A stretch of DNA of 64,000 nt from Pipra filicauda (Eukaryota; Chordata; Aves; Passeriformes; Pipridae): the NCBI RefSeq assembly GCF_003945595.2, contig NW_024104107.1, forward strand, positions 1,550,001 through 1,614,000, written 5' to 3'. Below, one piece after another: positions 22,670-35,366 of this stretch. A program made the position numbers and the translations under genes. The notes beneath the pieces were generated by a model. It had not been told where the DNA came from, made no database searches, and saw only the letters and a list, made by a program, of their open reading frames with translations. How positions within the stretch are numbered: the stretch's first letter is position 1; each line of letters starts with the position of its first letter.

Positions 22670-22790
22670 GTATCACCCTGTGCTGCCACGTGCTTGCCCT
22701 GCTCCCCAGGCATCTGCTGCTAGCCATTTTTGGAGGCAGAAAGCTTTGTCTGACCCTCTACAGCCCATCTTCTGCTCATATCATTCGTGG
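22670..22790 (+). mobile_element. Possible amniote-age L3/CR1-like LINE relic
   Basis: The order of a CATCTGCTGCTAGCCATTTT block, GGAGGCAGAA and TTGTCTGACCC follows an old amniote L3/CR1-type 3' end that typically reads GGCCACTGT, GGAGACAGGA and GGTCTGACCC. Highly diverged and identified from memory of the family's word order. Confidence 0.35.
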
Positions 22791-23360
22791 AGCAACACAG
22801 TTTTCAGTCTGATAGCTCAATGTCTGTCTGCTCCTCCTGCAGTGGCAGGCTGTGCAAGCTCAGAGACTTCACTTAAAGCCTGGGAAGCCACGCACTCAAA
22901 ATGTCCCTGCCTTCAGTCCCTGCCTTTATTATCATTCTGCGTGTTTGCCATGGCAGAAATTATATGGTGTGGTTGCCCCCCAGAGCAATTTGTATGCTCT
23001 GACTCAAAAAGAGCCCCAGGCAAGAGCTGCCCTGAATTTAAGAGAGTGAGAAAAAATTAAATATCTGAGTCTGTCGAGAATCATCGTCTTCTAGATCCAG
23101 AGATCACTTCCTCCAGATTTTCTTTATTCACACTCTGCTGAAGGTTACCACCTCTCAAGAATTAATCAATTCTCTCATTTCTTGACTTGCTGCAGCCAAA
23201 AATACAATTTTTTTAGTAAAAATCTGCTGGTTAGACCATATAAATTAAGCCCACTCATTTTCACTGATGCAGGTCAACATAACCTTACTGGAGAGCTCTG
23301 TCAGCTGATAGAAGGTGAAATGTGTTTTATGAGGGGACAGTCTGTTTTATAGAGGAACAG
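22791..23360. other. Unique non-coding DNA
   Basis: About 570 bp, AT-rich toward 23050-23270. No feature recognised. Confidence 0.45.
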
Positions 23361-23407
23361 ACTAGACTAGTCTAGATTAGACTAGAATAGACAAGAATAG
23401 AATAGAA
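23361..23407. repeat. Degenerate (TAGAC/TAGAA)n pentamer tract with palindrome
   Basis: Pentamers of TAGAC and TAGAA type, starting with the perfect 14-bp palindrome CTAGACTAGTCTAG (23362-23375). The tract lies at the 3'-tail side of the reverse CR1 that follows. Its other strand reads TTCTA/GTCTA, so like the array at 129 it is plausibly an expanded CR1 tail. Confidence 0.8.
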
Positions 23408-24066
23408 ACAGGCAGGAAATCAGCCCATGCTCAAGCAGAGCCAAATAGATCAGGTTCCTCAGAGCTCATCTACCCAAGTTTTGAATGTCTCCAAGGATGG
23501 AGAGCCCACCGCCTCTCTGGGAAGCCCTTTCCAGTGTTTGAACAGTCACACAGGGAATTTTTTTTGCCATTATATCTAATAAGAATTTCCCATGTGTGTT
23601 GCCTGTGGTCCTTCCACTGCTCACCTCTGAGAAGACAGGCCCCACCTTCTTTACAGGCTCTCACTGGATATTTGCAGATGGCAAAAACGCGCCCCCAAGC
23701 CTTCTTTTTCTTCATGCTGGGCAGACCCAGCTCTCAGCCTTTCCTCTGCCATATGCTCCAGGATCTTGAACCTTTTGGTGACCCCTCACAAGAATCACTC
23801 CAGTATGATCACTCCACTATGATCACTCCAGCCTTCGTTGTTCTGGTAAGCCCAGAATTGGACGTGGCACTCCAGAAGTGGTCTCAGAAGTGCTGGCCAG
23901 GGAAAAGAATCCCTTCCCTTGACCTCCTGGCTGATACTACACAATTTGCCACAAGAATGCACTGCTGACTCATGTGCAGCCTCCTGGCTGCCAAAACCCT
24001 CAGCTCCTTCTCTGTAAAGCTGCTTCCCAGCCAGCTGGCACCAGCCCACCTCGTTGCACGGGGTTA
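23408..24066 (-). mobile_element. Older, longer CR1 LINE fragment, reverse
   Basis: Plus-strand landmarks are CATGCTCAAGCAGAGCC, TTTTGAATGTCTCCAAGGAT, CCTCTCTGGGAAGCCCTTTC, CAGACCCAGCTCTCAGCCTT, CACTCCAGAAGTGGTCTCAG and GACCTCCTGGCTGATACTAC. These give about 650 bp of a chicken-like CR1 3' region with many substitutions. A small tandem duplication (TATGATCACTCCA twice, 23803-23829) lies inside. The very 3' end is degraded into the pentamer tract. Confidence 0.88.
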
Positions 24067-27000
24067 TGGAGTGCTAGACACAGGATTTTAATCACGGCTT
24101 GAGCGGTGAGAGCAGTTGAGAGCCCTCACATTTCTTTAAGTTCTCTTAATTAAGGGCTAATTTAACTTTCAAAGCTTTGCCATCTCTTGAGATCACCTAA
24201 GGAGTGGCGTGTCCTGAAGCCCAGTGGTGCCCCCAGACCCCACTTCAGCCCCCCAGAGCTCACATCAAGTGCTGAGGGAGCTGCTGAAGCACTTCACAGG
24301 AAGGTTTCCCCACCAAATTCCAGGGGGGATTGCTCAGGTGTGTGCTCAGTAATGATGTCCCTGAGACAGGACATGATTTTCCTTCAGCACAATAAACCCA
24401 TTCCAAGCCACAAAGATGCACAGACATTCTCCCATGTTATCTCCCAACAAGTAGCAATTTTTCACACAGTTGCTATCAGGCAGACTGGTTTCTAGGACAC
24501 AGATGCATTGCTTGCTCAGGCAGCCAGAAGTGTCGAGGCTGGAGTTAATTGCAAATTGATTGAACGGAGGTTACATAAAAAAAATTATTCCAGAAGTTAC
24601 AAATTCATTGGATGGGTTGACAAAATGTTCTGTGCTTGTTCAGCCCCTCCCATCCAAGCTCTCTGTTAATGTTCAGGAACTAACAACTGATGCTGTCTGT
24701 GTGTTGAGACATTCCACATTCCCACTCTTCACCAAAGGAAAAAGCTGAGCCACAGGGAACCATAAAACCATAATGTATTCCCAAAAATATTAAGATATAG
24801 TATCTTGCTCCACCTCGAGTACAAGTACCCACCTACCTCAAGAAAGGTGTCCTCTGGAATAACTCAAAGAGCTACCTTGATTCAACAATATATTTAATGT
24901 AAATATGTGAAGAATCCAGATCAGTGTTTGTGCATTTTGCTGGATAACAAACAATCTTGAATATCTAGAGGACGGTTAACCTTAGTGTGTATTAGGTTTT
25001 GAGTTGTTTAGTAACTCACTACTTATATCTCCTCCCTTTTGCCTGATGTGGCACATCTCTCAAATAATCTCAGCTTTAAATTATATCCTGAGTTTATTAA
25101 CCATGACATCAGAGAGAAAACCATCCACTATCATCTTTTTCCTTCCTAAGGCTGAAGGTTTCTGCCAAGTCATCTCAAACTCTCTTCTTTTCTATTAAAA
25201 ATAAACTCCACTGCATTAACTCCACTCCATTAACCTTTCCTCTTGGTTAAAGGTTTCTAAACCACTCCAGGGGCTGCTGCTTCCTCTTGTTTCATCCTGC
25301 CTTTAATGTGGAGTGAGAATGAGAAACAAGAGGACAGGACAGGGATGGAGAAGCTTTTCAAAGTTTATCAGGAAATGCAAAATTTTACAACTACTCAGGC
25401 CAGTTCTCAGAGCTAGGCCAGGATTCTTCCTTATCAGGAGGAGGAGCTGAAACTTTACTAGAACACAATAAATGGAAATAAAGGTAGGCAGCCCTCAGCT
25501 AGACCATCACAGCACTGCAAACCCACAAGGCTCATCCCAAGATGCCCATTGTGGGTTGAGGTTCAGCTCCATCAGGTGATGCCAGCCTATAACTCCATTC
25601 AACCATAAGTTTTTTCACAGTTTAAAGAGAAAAGTTGGCCATTGTTCCTCGTGGGAAGTGGAGCTTTAATGCTGTGCCTGTCTTTAGGGTTGGGGTTAGT
25701 GCATGGTGTAGAATGAGCAGCTGTTTTACCCTGCGTGGATTCAATCCCTTAGCAAATCATTAATTACAGAACATCATGTTTCCAGCCCAAATTTGGCCTG
25801 ACCAGTGTACCTGGAAAATGAGCAGATTCCAAGGAAGACTTGTCATTTATAGGTTTGCAATAGGTTGATGGATTTAACCATGATAAATTAGCAACTCAGA
25901 TCCCTGTGTGCAGTTCTGGCACCACTTGATGATAATAATGGGAAAGACTGGGGAGTCCTGCTCTGATTTCTGGACAGAACTACAGAAGTAAAAGGATTCA
26001 CAAGCTCTGATGCTGTACTAATATCACTGTCCTTGAACAAATCACCTCAAGGAAGATTTTACAAATGGCTCTATTGATGACCGAGAGGGCTTGGCTCAAA
26101 GCGTGGTGTGGATTGAGCTGCTCTGAGAACTCAACCTCAAGTTTCACTGAGGGCTTAGAAAGCTGGACCTCAGTTCTCCAGTCAAAAAAAAGAAAGTGTC
26201 ATCCTCTTCCTCCTCATCCCTAAATCCTTTCTGTCTGACTGAGTTAAATATTCAGTCTTAGAGGGGTACTCCTCTTCTGCTTTGTGAGTGAAGAGCAGCT
26301 ACCACAGTCTCAGCCAGGACTTCTCTCAGGCACATTTGGTCCAGTGGGTTCCCACACCCCTAGGTGGCACATGGGGACTTGTCAGAACACCTCACACATG
26401 CAACACCTGCCACACCTCCCATGACCTCACAGCAGGACAGTCACTTTTCAGGTGTGACCACTGGACACAACAGAACCTCATTTCACCTCCCTTTGTGCAA
26501 AGCAGAAAGAGAAATCCTTAATTTCTTCTCTGATGCACAAGACTTCTGACAGAGGTTTCTGCCCCACACAAATATTTCTCATTGCTTCCCAGCTCTGGGC
26601 TCAAAGCCATTACCATGCAATGCCTTGCTGCATCACTAAAGATCCTCACTGCCAGACCACCTGTACCCACCCAGGAGACAAATGTCCCCATTCTTCCCTG
26701 CTCCTGGGGGGCTCTTTGAATCTCATCTTGGTGGTGAAGCCAAGCCCCAGCTCTCCCCAGCAACAGCCCTGCTGACAGGGCTCTGCAATGGAAGCTCATT
26801 TTGGAAACATCACTGAGGTTCAAGATCAAGACCCAGCAGTTTGCTGTCCAAGCCATTGAGTGACTTCATTTGATTTAATGGTAATTTGTTATATTCATTT
26901 CAGCAGCACAGGCTCCCTAAAGTGATGATCTGTGTTTTGCCAACAAAAAGGAAGACGTCAATAGACATTTGGGTCCAAAGCTGTCCTTTGACACAAAGGA

Positions 27001-28304
27001 AGTTCTGCTGCAAAGTTAATCTTATTCTCAGTTCTTTGGAAAACGAAAGTAACATGTTTTGACTTGCAGTGTGATTGATATTTTTTTCCTCATTAGTTTC
27101 TAATCTCTTTGTTAAGTGCTGGGATTCTTCTGTGATAACTCTTGCCGAAATCAATGGCCCGTGGTTTGGGTTATGGAGCTGTTCTCTCTTGCTTTTAGGT
27201 TTGTGGTTTGAGAGCATCTCCCCCTGGTAATGACTGGGAGATAACTTTAGTTCCAGAGATCCTCTAGAAATGAAACAGCAATGTAGGAATTTTCAGGAAT
27301 AAAAGGCATCAGCAAAGAGGCAACTCTTTAACTGGCACAGCCCATACCCACAGCCCATGGCTCAAGAAGTCAAAATTTCTTCTCTCCATTCTAAACCAGA
27401 AGTCATGTCAGGAGAAAGGATGAATTGACTGAGAAGCTTTTATTCCCTTAAGTTCTTAGCTGAAATATTATGGCTCCATCGAATCCAGTGACCAAATCCA
27501 TCCCAAGCAGCCTGAAGGAATGTATTTCACCTCTTCTTTCCGTGCTGTTTGCTGCTGTTACCTTTTCCGTTAGAGGAATTAACAGCTGGAAAACAAAATA
27601 TCTGTCTGGTTTATCAGCACAAGACTGACCTAAATATGCATTTAAGTAAAAAATAATGAATCATTGTGTAAGAACCCCTCAGAAACCAGACCCTGTGATA
27701 AGTGGAGAGGACATTGCAGCCAGACAGAACATGCAGCATCCTCATTTCCCTGGGAAAAGTGCCACCTACAGATACTTCCTATCATCACTGTTAAAAACCA
27801 TGCCCTGACATTTAAGTTACTGCCAGTGATTAGCTAAAGTTGCAAAGTCCCCAGCAAGGCATCCACTTTTAAGGTCAGCTGCTGTGAAGATGACTTGTGT
27901 CTCCAGTAGAGGCATTAAGGACGTTCTCAGACAGGGCTTGAAAAGCTCCTCTGCCCGTGTTTGCTTTCCAGCCCATCACTCACCAGAATGGTCCCTCTCA
28001 GCTCGGAGGGAAAAGTAAACGATCCTGCAAATTTAGATGGTGAGATTTTATGCAATTGCCCAGGTAGCATTAAAGCAGCTCCATTACCTGGAAATGTGAT
28101 TGATGATGCTAATGGGCCCTGGTCACAAGCCTGTGCCTGCTTCCCACGTTGCCTGGAGGGGTGGAGGGCTAATGCCAGGGGGACTGAGCTGCCCCACCAT
28201 CCAGAAGATGGGAAGATCAAAGGTTGAACGGCATATCCTGGGCTTTCCATGCACACTTGCACTCCAGGCCGACTCCTCTACCTTCCCTGCCTCTGACCCT
28301 GACT
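24067..28304. other. Unique non-coding DNA, 4.2 kb without clear repeats
   Basis: No CR1 or microsatellite of note. Mostly AT-moderate sequence with small open frames on both strands, the longest 112 codons (26518-26856, minus), none recognisable. A few TAAT-rich patches (24880-25010, 27570-27670) are unremarkable on their own. Confidence 0.5.
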
Positions 28305-28470
28305 TAGAATCATAGAATCCCAGAATAGTTTGGGTTGGAAGGACATTAAAAACCATCTAGTTCCATGGGCAGGGACACCTTCCACTAGAGCAGGTTTCTC
28401 AAAGCCTCATCCAACCTGACCTTGGACATTTCCAGGGATGGAGCATCCACAGCCTCTCTGGGCAACAGCT
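28305..28470 (-). mobile_element. CR1 LINE 3' fragment, reverse
   Basis: TAGAATCATAGAATCCCAGA, TTGGGTTGGAAGGACATTAA and GGGCAGGGACACCTTCCACT, then CATCCAACCTGACCTTGGAC. About 20 bp are missing between CCATCTAGTTCC and ATGGGCAGGG (the CCAACCCCCTGCC block), an internal deletion. Confidence 0.94.
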
Positions 28471-31400
28471 TCCTCAGGTAAAGATTTGCATCTGGAAAAC
28501 GAATGTGCCAGTAAAGGGTTTGAAACCCAAAGGTTTGTTGCCTTTTGGAAAGCAAAGACTTCAAGTATATTCTCAAACAACACCACAGAGACAACTTGCT
28601 CACAGCCACAGAGCGTTGGTGATCTATATTTCATACTTGTGATGTTCTCTTCAAACAACTGACAAGCTCATTTTCTGGCTCCTACAAACAATTATTTCAG
28701 TTTGGATTCAGCCATTTTCTCTCCCTCCAGCTTACAACAACAGTTCTTGGATCATGTCAAATCCACAACACCCCGTAAATTATAAATTACAGTGGTAACA
28801 CCACACATGTCCGTCAATGCCAGAGGGCTCCTTTCTTTCTAAACTATGTTTTCTTAACTTTTCTTAGAGATTTTTCGCAGACATGTTCGCAGGAGTTTGG
28901 GAAATAGAAGGATGAAGGTCTTACCCAGGTGAAAGTCCCTCTAGATGTGTTTCCAGAAGGTCTTGGTGAATTCAGACAACTTGCTTGAGTATCATGTTTC
29001 CCATTATAGACCAGGAAGGAGGTCCCAGAATATTTATCAATGCCCCACAATGATGAGACAGTAATCACCAGAAGGAAAGTTCAGAAGTTGTTCCATTGTT
29101 TTCAGAGTTGACAGTGGGAAACATTCTATTTTAAAATATACTTCAAAGAATTTAAGCATATCTTGTGTTTGTTTAGTTTTGCTTCACATTATCTCTTTCA
29201 TTTTATCTTTTGCAACACTAAACTTTTTAAACATCTCCATTGTGGAAAAGTTCTAGGTTAGAAGACTTAAAATTTCCCTTTCTTCTTTGTTTTTCTTCTT
29301 CTTTTTTTTTTTTTTTAATTTAGCTATTTCCTACGAGAGAATCAGTTGGGGGGGGAAACCCTGTTAAAATAAAGTTTTTTAAAAGGGTGTGGAAAGTCAA
29401 GACAAGATTACTTCTTGTGCTAATCAGGAAGCAGAAGACTGAGGAAGGAAAAAACAGCCCTTATTTCAAAGCTGAAATAATTTTGAAATTTGGAGACTTT
29501 CTGCAGTAGGCTTCAGAAGTCTTTGATTTGAAAGGTCATTTTTGTTTCACCAGAAACATTGGCAAAGAAAGGTGTTAATGAGATAGACAGACAGACATAC
29601 ACTCAAATTTTATTTGGATTTATATGTATACAGTATTATACTGATTTTGCTGAGGCAAATAATTCTCTGCACTGGGGAGAACCAGACTTTACATTTTAAG
29701 ACAGGAAAAAAACAGGCAATCACAATTAAGCAAACTCCTGTTGTGTTTCCTCACTGATTTATTCTGCAGTGAGCTCCCTTCTGACTCTGGTATTTTATCA
29801 GGCGAAACAATAGTTCAGCACCACTTTTCCTGTGCCTGAAATCCCAGATTATAGCAGAAAAATATGTCAGAATCCCATTTTAGCCAGTGCTCTGTGATTC
29901 CCAGGAGACTCACCAGCCTCACACAGCCAAGCAAGACACAATCAAGGGACCCACCTCCTGCTGCAAACACACTTTTTATGGGTTTGGGGGCTCCAGAAGG
30001 CTGAACAAATACGATATTTTTATTCTCTGTCCTGCAGTATATCTGAAAATCAGACCACATGGACAGCACACAGTCCTAATTCCCCACGCAGGACAACGAT
30101 CCAGAGGAATCAAGGAAATGCTCAATGCCTCAATGTGAGATACTTGTGTTTGAAGGTGTTGCCTGTTTTCATCCTTTCTGGAAGGCAACCAGTGTTCCTG
30201 GGTACAGGAGCATTCTCCAGGAGCCCAAGAGCAGGAATGTGGAGTCAGAGCCAAGGGTCATCCTGGCTTCTGCCTTCTCTCTGATGCTGATAAGCAACAT
30301 GTGCCTGAGGAAGCACGTTAAGGACACAACCCCATAACAAGTCTTAAAAACAGGGCTCCATTACCATGTTTGTGCCAAAAAATGGAGTGTTTTGAGACTT
30401 GGAGGTCAGTGATACAAGGGGAAAAAGAAAAAGCCTTAAATCTCTGATTTTTTGAGGAAGAAGAGCTCAGTTGTCTCTGCATCTTCCTTTCAAACATCAA
30501 TGAAACACAGTGGCTGATTTTAGCCAAATACCACTGAGACACAAAGCATCTTCCAAGTTTTAAGGAGAAGGAGCAATCAGGGAGAGGAGAGACTGATAAG
30601 AAGTGTTTGGTTCCCCCCTAAATGAAGTCATGAAGTTCTTCTGGAAACCAAACTCCAGTTCTGGTGTCATGAGACTACCTGTTTTTGATGAGAAAAGTGT
30701 GATTCATCCACAGAGAACTGCTCACACTTTTGTGTTGTGCCACATGTCCACCCCTCCTCCCACCTCACTTTTATTTTGCATTCTCTTCTCTCCACTTTAA
30801 GTACCCTGGTAGATCTCTGGATGAATATTATTGCAATACACTACTGCTGCTAATCTATTCATCATCCCTTTTCTGAGACTTATCTGGGGATTTAAAGTCT
30901 CCTTGATTGTAATGATCTTCAAGAATTAAGGGTATAAAGGAGATCTTAAAGTCCCTGATGCCTTCTAGGCATTTTTGTATCTCAAAAAGGAGTAAACATC
31001 AATTATGCCAAAGAAAAAATGTATCATTAACTCTTCAAACGTCCACCTGGACTTTGTGAAGTGGAGTAGAAATTTATAATACTGGGAGCTGGGAAGAGAA
31101 ATTGGGTGACTGGGATAACCAAGGATTAAAAGGGAACAGTTTGACCCTTGGTCGAAGTGACTTGAAGGACTTTGGCCACACTTGTGTGGCAAAATGCACA
31201 GACTTGAATGTCAATTGACCCTTTGTGTGCCAATAACCACGACTGCAGTTCTGCCCATGCCCCTGAGAGCTGCAACATCCCCTGATTTCTGGATTTCAGA
31301 CCACCACTTCCACCATCATCATCCAAACACTGGGATGGGAGAGGAAGAGCATCATGTCCTACACTCACTGTCCTGACAAAAAGGAAACCTGATCTGCTTG

Positions 31401-31580
31401 AGCAGGTTTGACCTTCTGGTTTATAGTGAACCATACGGGGATCCCAGGAAAGGAACAGGGATCAGGGAACATTCACATTCCTCCCCCAGTTCTCGTCTGC
31501 CCCAAATAAGATTTCATCCACCTTTTTAGACCTCACTGCTTCATCCCTCAGTGGGATTTAGTAAAACAGAAGCTGTGAGT
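28471..31580. other. Unique non-coding DNA with a T-rich tract
   Basis: About 3.1 kb. A polypyrimidine/T-rich tract spans 29276-29316 (T run 29302-29316), and a short GACA repeat lies at 29585-29597. The region 29100-29330 is very AT-rich. No exon or transposon recognised. Confidence 0.5.
29276..29316. repeat. T-rich low-complexity tract
   Basis: TTTCTTCTT-type pyrimidines grading into a run of 15 T. It could be a reversed poly-A, but nothing recognisable adjoins it. Confidence 0.8.
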
Positions 31581-32270
31581 GATTCACAGAGTCACACAGA
31601 GACAGAACCATAGAATAACTTGTGTCAGAAGGGACCTTAAAGATCCTCCTGTTCCAACCCCCTGCCATGGGCAGGGACACCTTCCACTAGACCACGTTGC
31701 TCCAAGCCCCAACCAACCTGGCCTTGGACACTTCCAGGGATGGGGCATCCACAATTTCTCTGGGCAGCCTGTGCCAGGGCCTCACCACCCTCACAGGAAA
31801 GAATTTCTTCCTGAAATCTCACCTCAATCTCCCCTCCTTTAGTTTAAAACCATTCCCCCTTGACCTATTACTATCTACCTGTGCAAAAAACCTCTCCCTC
31901 CTTTTTTTATGCTTCTTTAGGCCCTGGAAGGGGCTCTCAGATCTCCCTGGAGCCTTCTCCTCTGCAGGTGAACACCCCCAGCTCTCCCAGCCTGGTTCCA
32001 GAGCAGAGGGGATCCAGCCCCTGGAGCATCTTCGTGGCTTCCTCTGGATTCACTCCAACAGGTCCATGTCTCTCTTGTGCTGAGGACCCTGGACTTGGAC
32101 ACAGCACTGCAGCTGGGGTCTCATGAGGGCAGAGAAGAGGGGGACAATCACCTCCCTCAACCTGTCGCCTACTCCTCTTTAGCTGCAGCCCAGGGTGCAG
32201 GTGACCTTCTGGGTTGTGAGCACACACTGCAGGCTCGTGTCCAGATTCTCCTCCATCATTCCTCTTCCCC
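31581..32270 (-). mobile_element. CR1 LINE 3' fragment, reverse, about 690 bp
   Basis: From the reversed tail (GATTCACAGAGTCACACAGA) through CCAACCCCCTGCCATGGGCA, GGGCAGCCTGTGCCAGGGCC and AATTTCTTCCTGAAATCTCA to GGGTGCAGGTGACCTTCTGG and TGTGAGCACACACTGCAGGC. It covers the whole usual 3' region and extends upstream, one of the longest copies here. Several frames of 60-128 codons inside it on both strands are incidental. Confidence 0.95.
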
Positions 32271-35258
32271 TGAGCCCTCCAGCCCCTGACTCAGATCCAC
32301 AAAGGTTCCCCTTGCCCCATACATTTGAGAGGATCTCAGCATCCAAGACAACCAAACAACATTCCCACTTCCTTCTTTACCCCAGCACAGATGTTCTGCC
32401 TCTGTGCACGACAAGGGCACATCTGGGATGCACTTGTAGTACAGGAAGCAGCAGACCCACAACTACTGGAGCTGGTTTTGGAGATGGGGGCGGAAGGGAC
32501 TATTTCTCTGATTAAATCAGTGGGGAAGCTCCTCTGAGAGAAACCTGAGCTGAAATGGAAATACCAAACATCTGGTTATCACTTCTTTTAGATATATCCT
32601 TGCTCCTTTCTTCCCCCCGGGGAAAAGCAAATAATAACAAAACCAAAACAACTAATAACCTCAGGTTTAACACAAGAAGATAGAGAGTTCATAATTCCTG
32701 CCAGATGCTTGGGTGACAGGGTCAGAGATGAGCAGACTCATCTAGAGAGGAAAGATTTGCTTTCTGAGTTCACAGGGCCTGGAGTCCCATAAAAGACCAT
32801 ATGCTCAGGCAGCCACAGTACAAGACACAGGACCGGTGTCTGGGGATGTCTCTAATTCTTCTCCCTCTCACTTTTTTCCCTAGTGCTTAATCCAGAAAAA
32901 TAACATCACCCAAGATTTTTTTCCCTATTAGCAAACTGTGAGTCAGACCCTTTGCACTAAGGTAATAATTAGCAAACTCTGCATTTAGTAATGCATTTCT
33001 AGGTGTGCTGGAAGGGCTTTCTCTTGTGAAACTCTCACAAAATACTGGGAATACAAACACTTTAATGCAAAGGAGAGGTCTTGTGACAGTCCCATATGCA
33101 AAGGGAAGGTTTTATGGCAGATTGGTTGATGAATCTCCAAGGAGCTGGTTACAGGTGGTGACTTCCAGGGATGGGAATTATCCTGAGTTTGTTAGGGCTG
33201 AGGGAGAGCAATAGGTTTGGAACATACTGAGGTGCCTGAGCTCCCAGTCCTGATCCAATGAGAGTTGCCAGTCTGAGAGGGTAAAGGCAGGTCCTCTTTT
33301 ACTTTCCAATCTTTACAAGATCATATTTGGGAGGACTTGAGCCACAGTGCATCTTCCTCATAAATAAAACCATCACAATTCAAACAAGCATTTCCACAAC
33401 CTTTCTCTCCAGTGCCCCAGAACTGTGAAGAAGCCAACACTCCACTTGAAATTCTGAAGGCATAGGCCATTAGTTTGAGTTCCAGGTTATGAAGGACCAG
33501 GAAAACTTCCCCATCTCCCAATCCTGAATCCTCCTAAGGTGTAAAACCAGCAACAGGTCAGACTGTGAAGGTGCAGGAATCTGTATTCACTTCCCCACAT
33601 GGCCCCAATTTCTCAGTGTAACCTTGGTCAGGCTGGAAAAAAAAAAAGGGATGAAAGTCCCCCTATACCTGCTTTATTTATTTAGACAGTTCTCTCCAGC
33701 TTTCTCTTCCCACAGGGACAAACAACACCCATCATAGCGTGCACCCAGACCCAGACAAAGCTCAGTCCACCACTGAGGCAAACAGGAGTGAAAGATGAGG
33801 CAGTGCCAGCATGGACTGTGATACTCCAGCTCATCACATCTAATCCTTAACACTCCTTAATAAAACCTTCCAGGTTTCCCTTTAGGGTGGATTTTTCTTC
33901 CTCCTCAGGGACATCTCATTAAGCTCCTTTTTTTTTTTTCCCTCCCCGTGCTGCAAAACGTTCCTTTACAATAAGGTCGGGAAAGAGGAGGATTTTTAGC
34001 TATTGCTTACTTTACAGACCATTTCTCATTCTTCCTAGTGCTCCTGGTAATACTTACTGAGAGACAAAGCTATTCATCTTAGCACATTCCCAGCCAAGTG
34101 TGGTTTGAAGCAGTTCACTGGCACTGTCAGAAGAGATATTACTCGCTATAAAAAGCTGCCTTATTCCCTCAAGTTGCCGCACTCAACGCGTGACCCTTTT
34201 CTGCTGAAAGATTGGCACGATGATTGCTTACTCCTAGTCACCTGGAGCTCTTCTGGCTGCAAGACATTTTATTGAAAATCACATTGTACCAGTCAATCAC
34301 CCTCCCACCACCATATGCCGCTCTAGCAGGAGTCTGTTCATTGTGCTTGTTAAACTGCGGGTTGGGTGACCTTACGAGGAACACCATCTCCACGCTCTGC
34401 AGAGGGGTGGTGGGAGCAGCTGGGACAACTTGTCTTGAATGCTTTCCCTTGTAAACTTCATGCTTGTTCTTCTTTGTCCTGTTCCCAGGAAAATCCCCCC
34501 CTGGCTCGCACTTGTTATCTGACGGCAGCAAAAGCTTTTGTGGTCATTTCCAATGGGGTGACACTTGGGAGATGGTGGGACAGCCAACTGACTGGATGTA
34601 TTGGTCCTGAAGCTGGGTGTGCACTCCTTTTGGAGCCAGCAAGCAGGAATAAAGAAGTGAGGGAAGATCACCCCAGTGAGCACCTCAACCCGCTTTGGAG
34701 CAGCAAAGAGAAAAGCAGAAGGTGGGATGTTCACAACATCTCCCCCCAGGCCAGGATAAGGCTCTCGTTGGAGCACTGGGAAGACTCATGACAGCCCTAA
34801 AGTCCTGGAAAGAAGGGCTGCCACAGCAAGTTATGTGTGCCTCTTCTTTGAAGGAGACACTTTCTGCAGTATTTCTGTCACACAGGAGTTTTATAATAAA
34901 CCCACTCAGTTTATCTCCAAGACAGCTTGGATGTGACAGCAATTTTCCTTGCCTTGACGCAGATTGCAAAGGTGTTGCCTCAGATATCAGTCTCCATCCT
35001 TGAAACCAGGACAGCTTCCCCATGCACATCCTGCAGGGATGGGGCACTGCAGAGCTGTCTGTAGTGAAAGCTCTTGGTTTCCTGTGGTCACTACAGATAC
35101 AGTTTGTAAGACCCACTGTCATCTTTACAAGGTGAGTAGGAGTCGTAGTTTTTTTTATATGGCAACATCTCAGCGTGTAGTTTTGGTAAATCCACATACC
35201 TTTATAATTCAGTCCAGCTTAGGTTTGAGGAAGAAACTAAAAATACGCAGAGGTAACG
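32271..35258. other. Unique DNA, including a candidate element
   Basis: About 3 kb. The segment 33900-34400 is listed separately. Short A-rich runs lie at 33637-33647 and a T run near 33929-33939. Frames up to 170 codons (34685-35197, minus) are unrecognisable and are overlapped by plus-strand frames of similar length. Confidence 0.5.
33900..34400. promoter_or_regulatory. Candidate conserved non-coding element with TATA-like word
   Basis: Repeat-free segment rich in ATTA/TAAT and CATTA words with a small CpG cluster (GCCGCACTCAACGCGTGACC, near 34177). TATAAAA at 34147-34153 lies about 30 bp upstream of an initiator-like CACTCA (near 34181). The spacing suits a core promoter, but no transcript or exon is visible and the same words occur by chance in AT-rich DNA. 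Confidence 0.25.
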
Positions 35259-35366
35259 CTCTCAGGCACATAGTGGGACTGTTGGGGTGTCCTGTGCAGG
35301 GCCAGGAGTTGGACTCGATGATCCTTGTGGGTGCCTTCCAGTTCAGGATTACTATGACTATGACTA
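35259..35366 (+). mobile_element. CR1 LINE 3' end of a distinct subfamily
   Basis: CTCTCAGGCACATAGTGGGA and TTGGGGTGTCCTGTGCAGGG are followed by CCAGGAGTTGGACTCGATGA and CCTTGTGGGTGCCTTCCA. This GGGCCAGGAGTTGGACTCGATG end type occurs only once in the window. The tail has mutated to ATTACTATGACTATGACT, still showing the octamer rhythm. Confidence 0.85.

Noticed and set aside
22285..22812. 175-codon plus-strand frame
   Set aside because: It starts in a CR1 3' end and runs through an old LINE-like relic; no coding family is seen.
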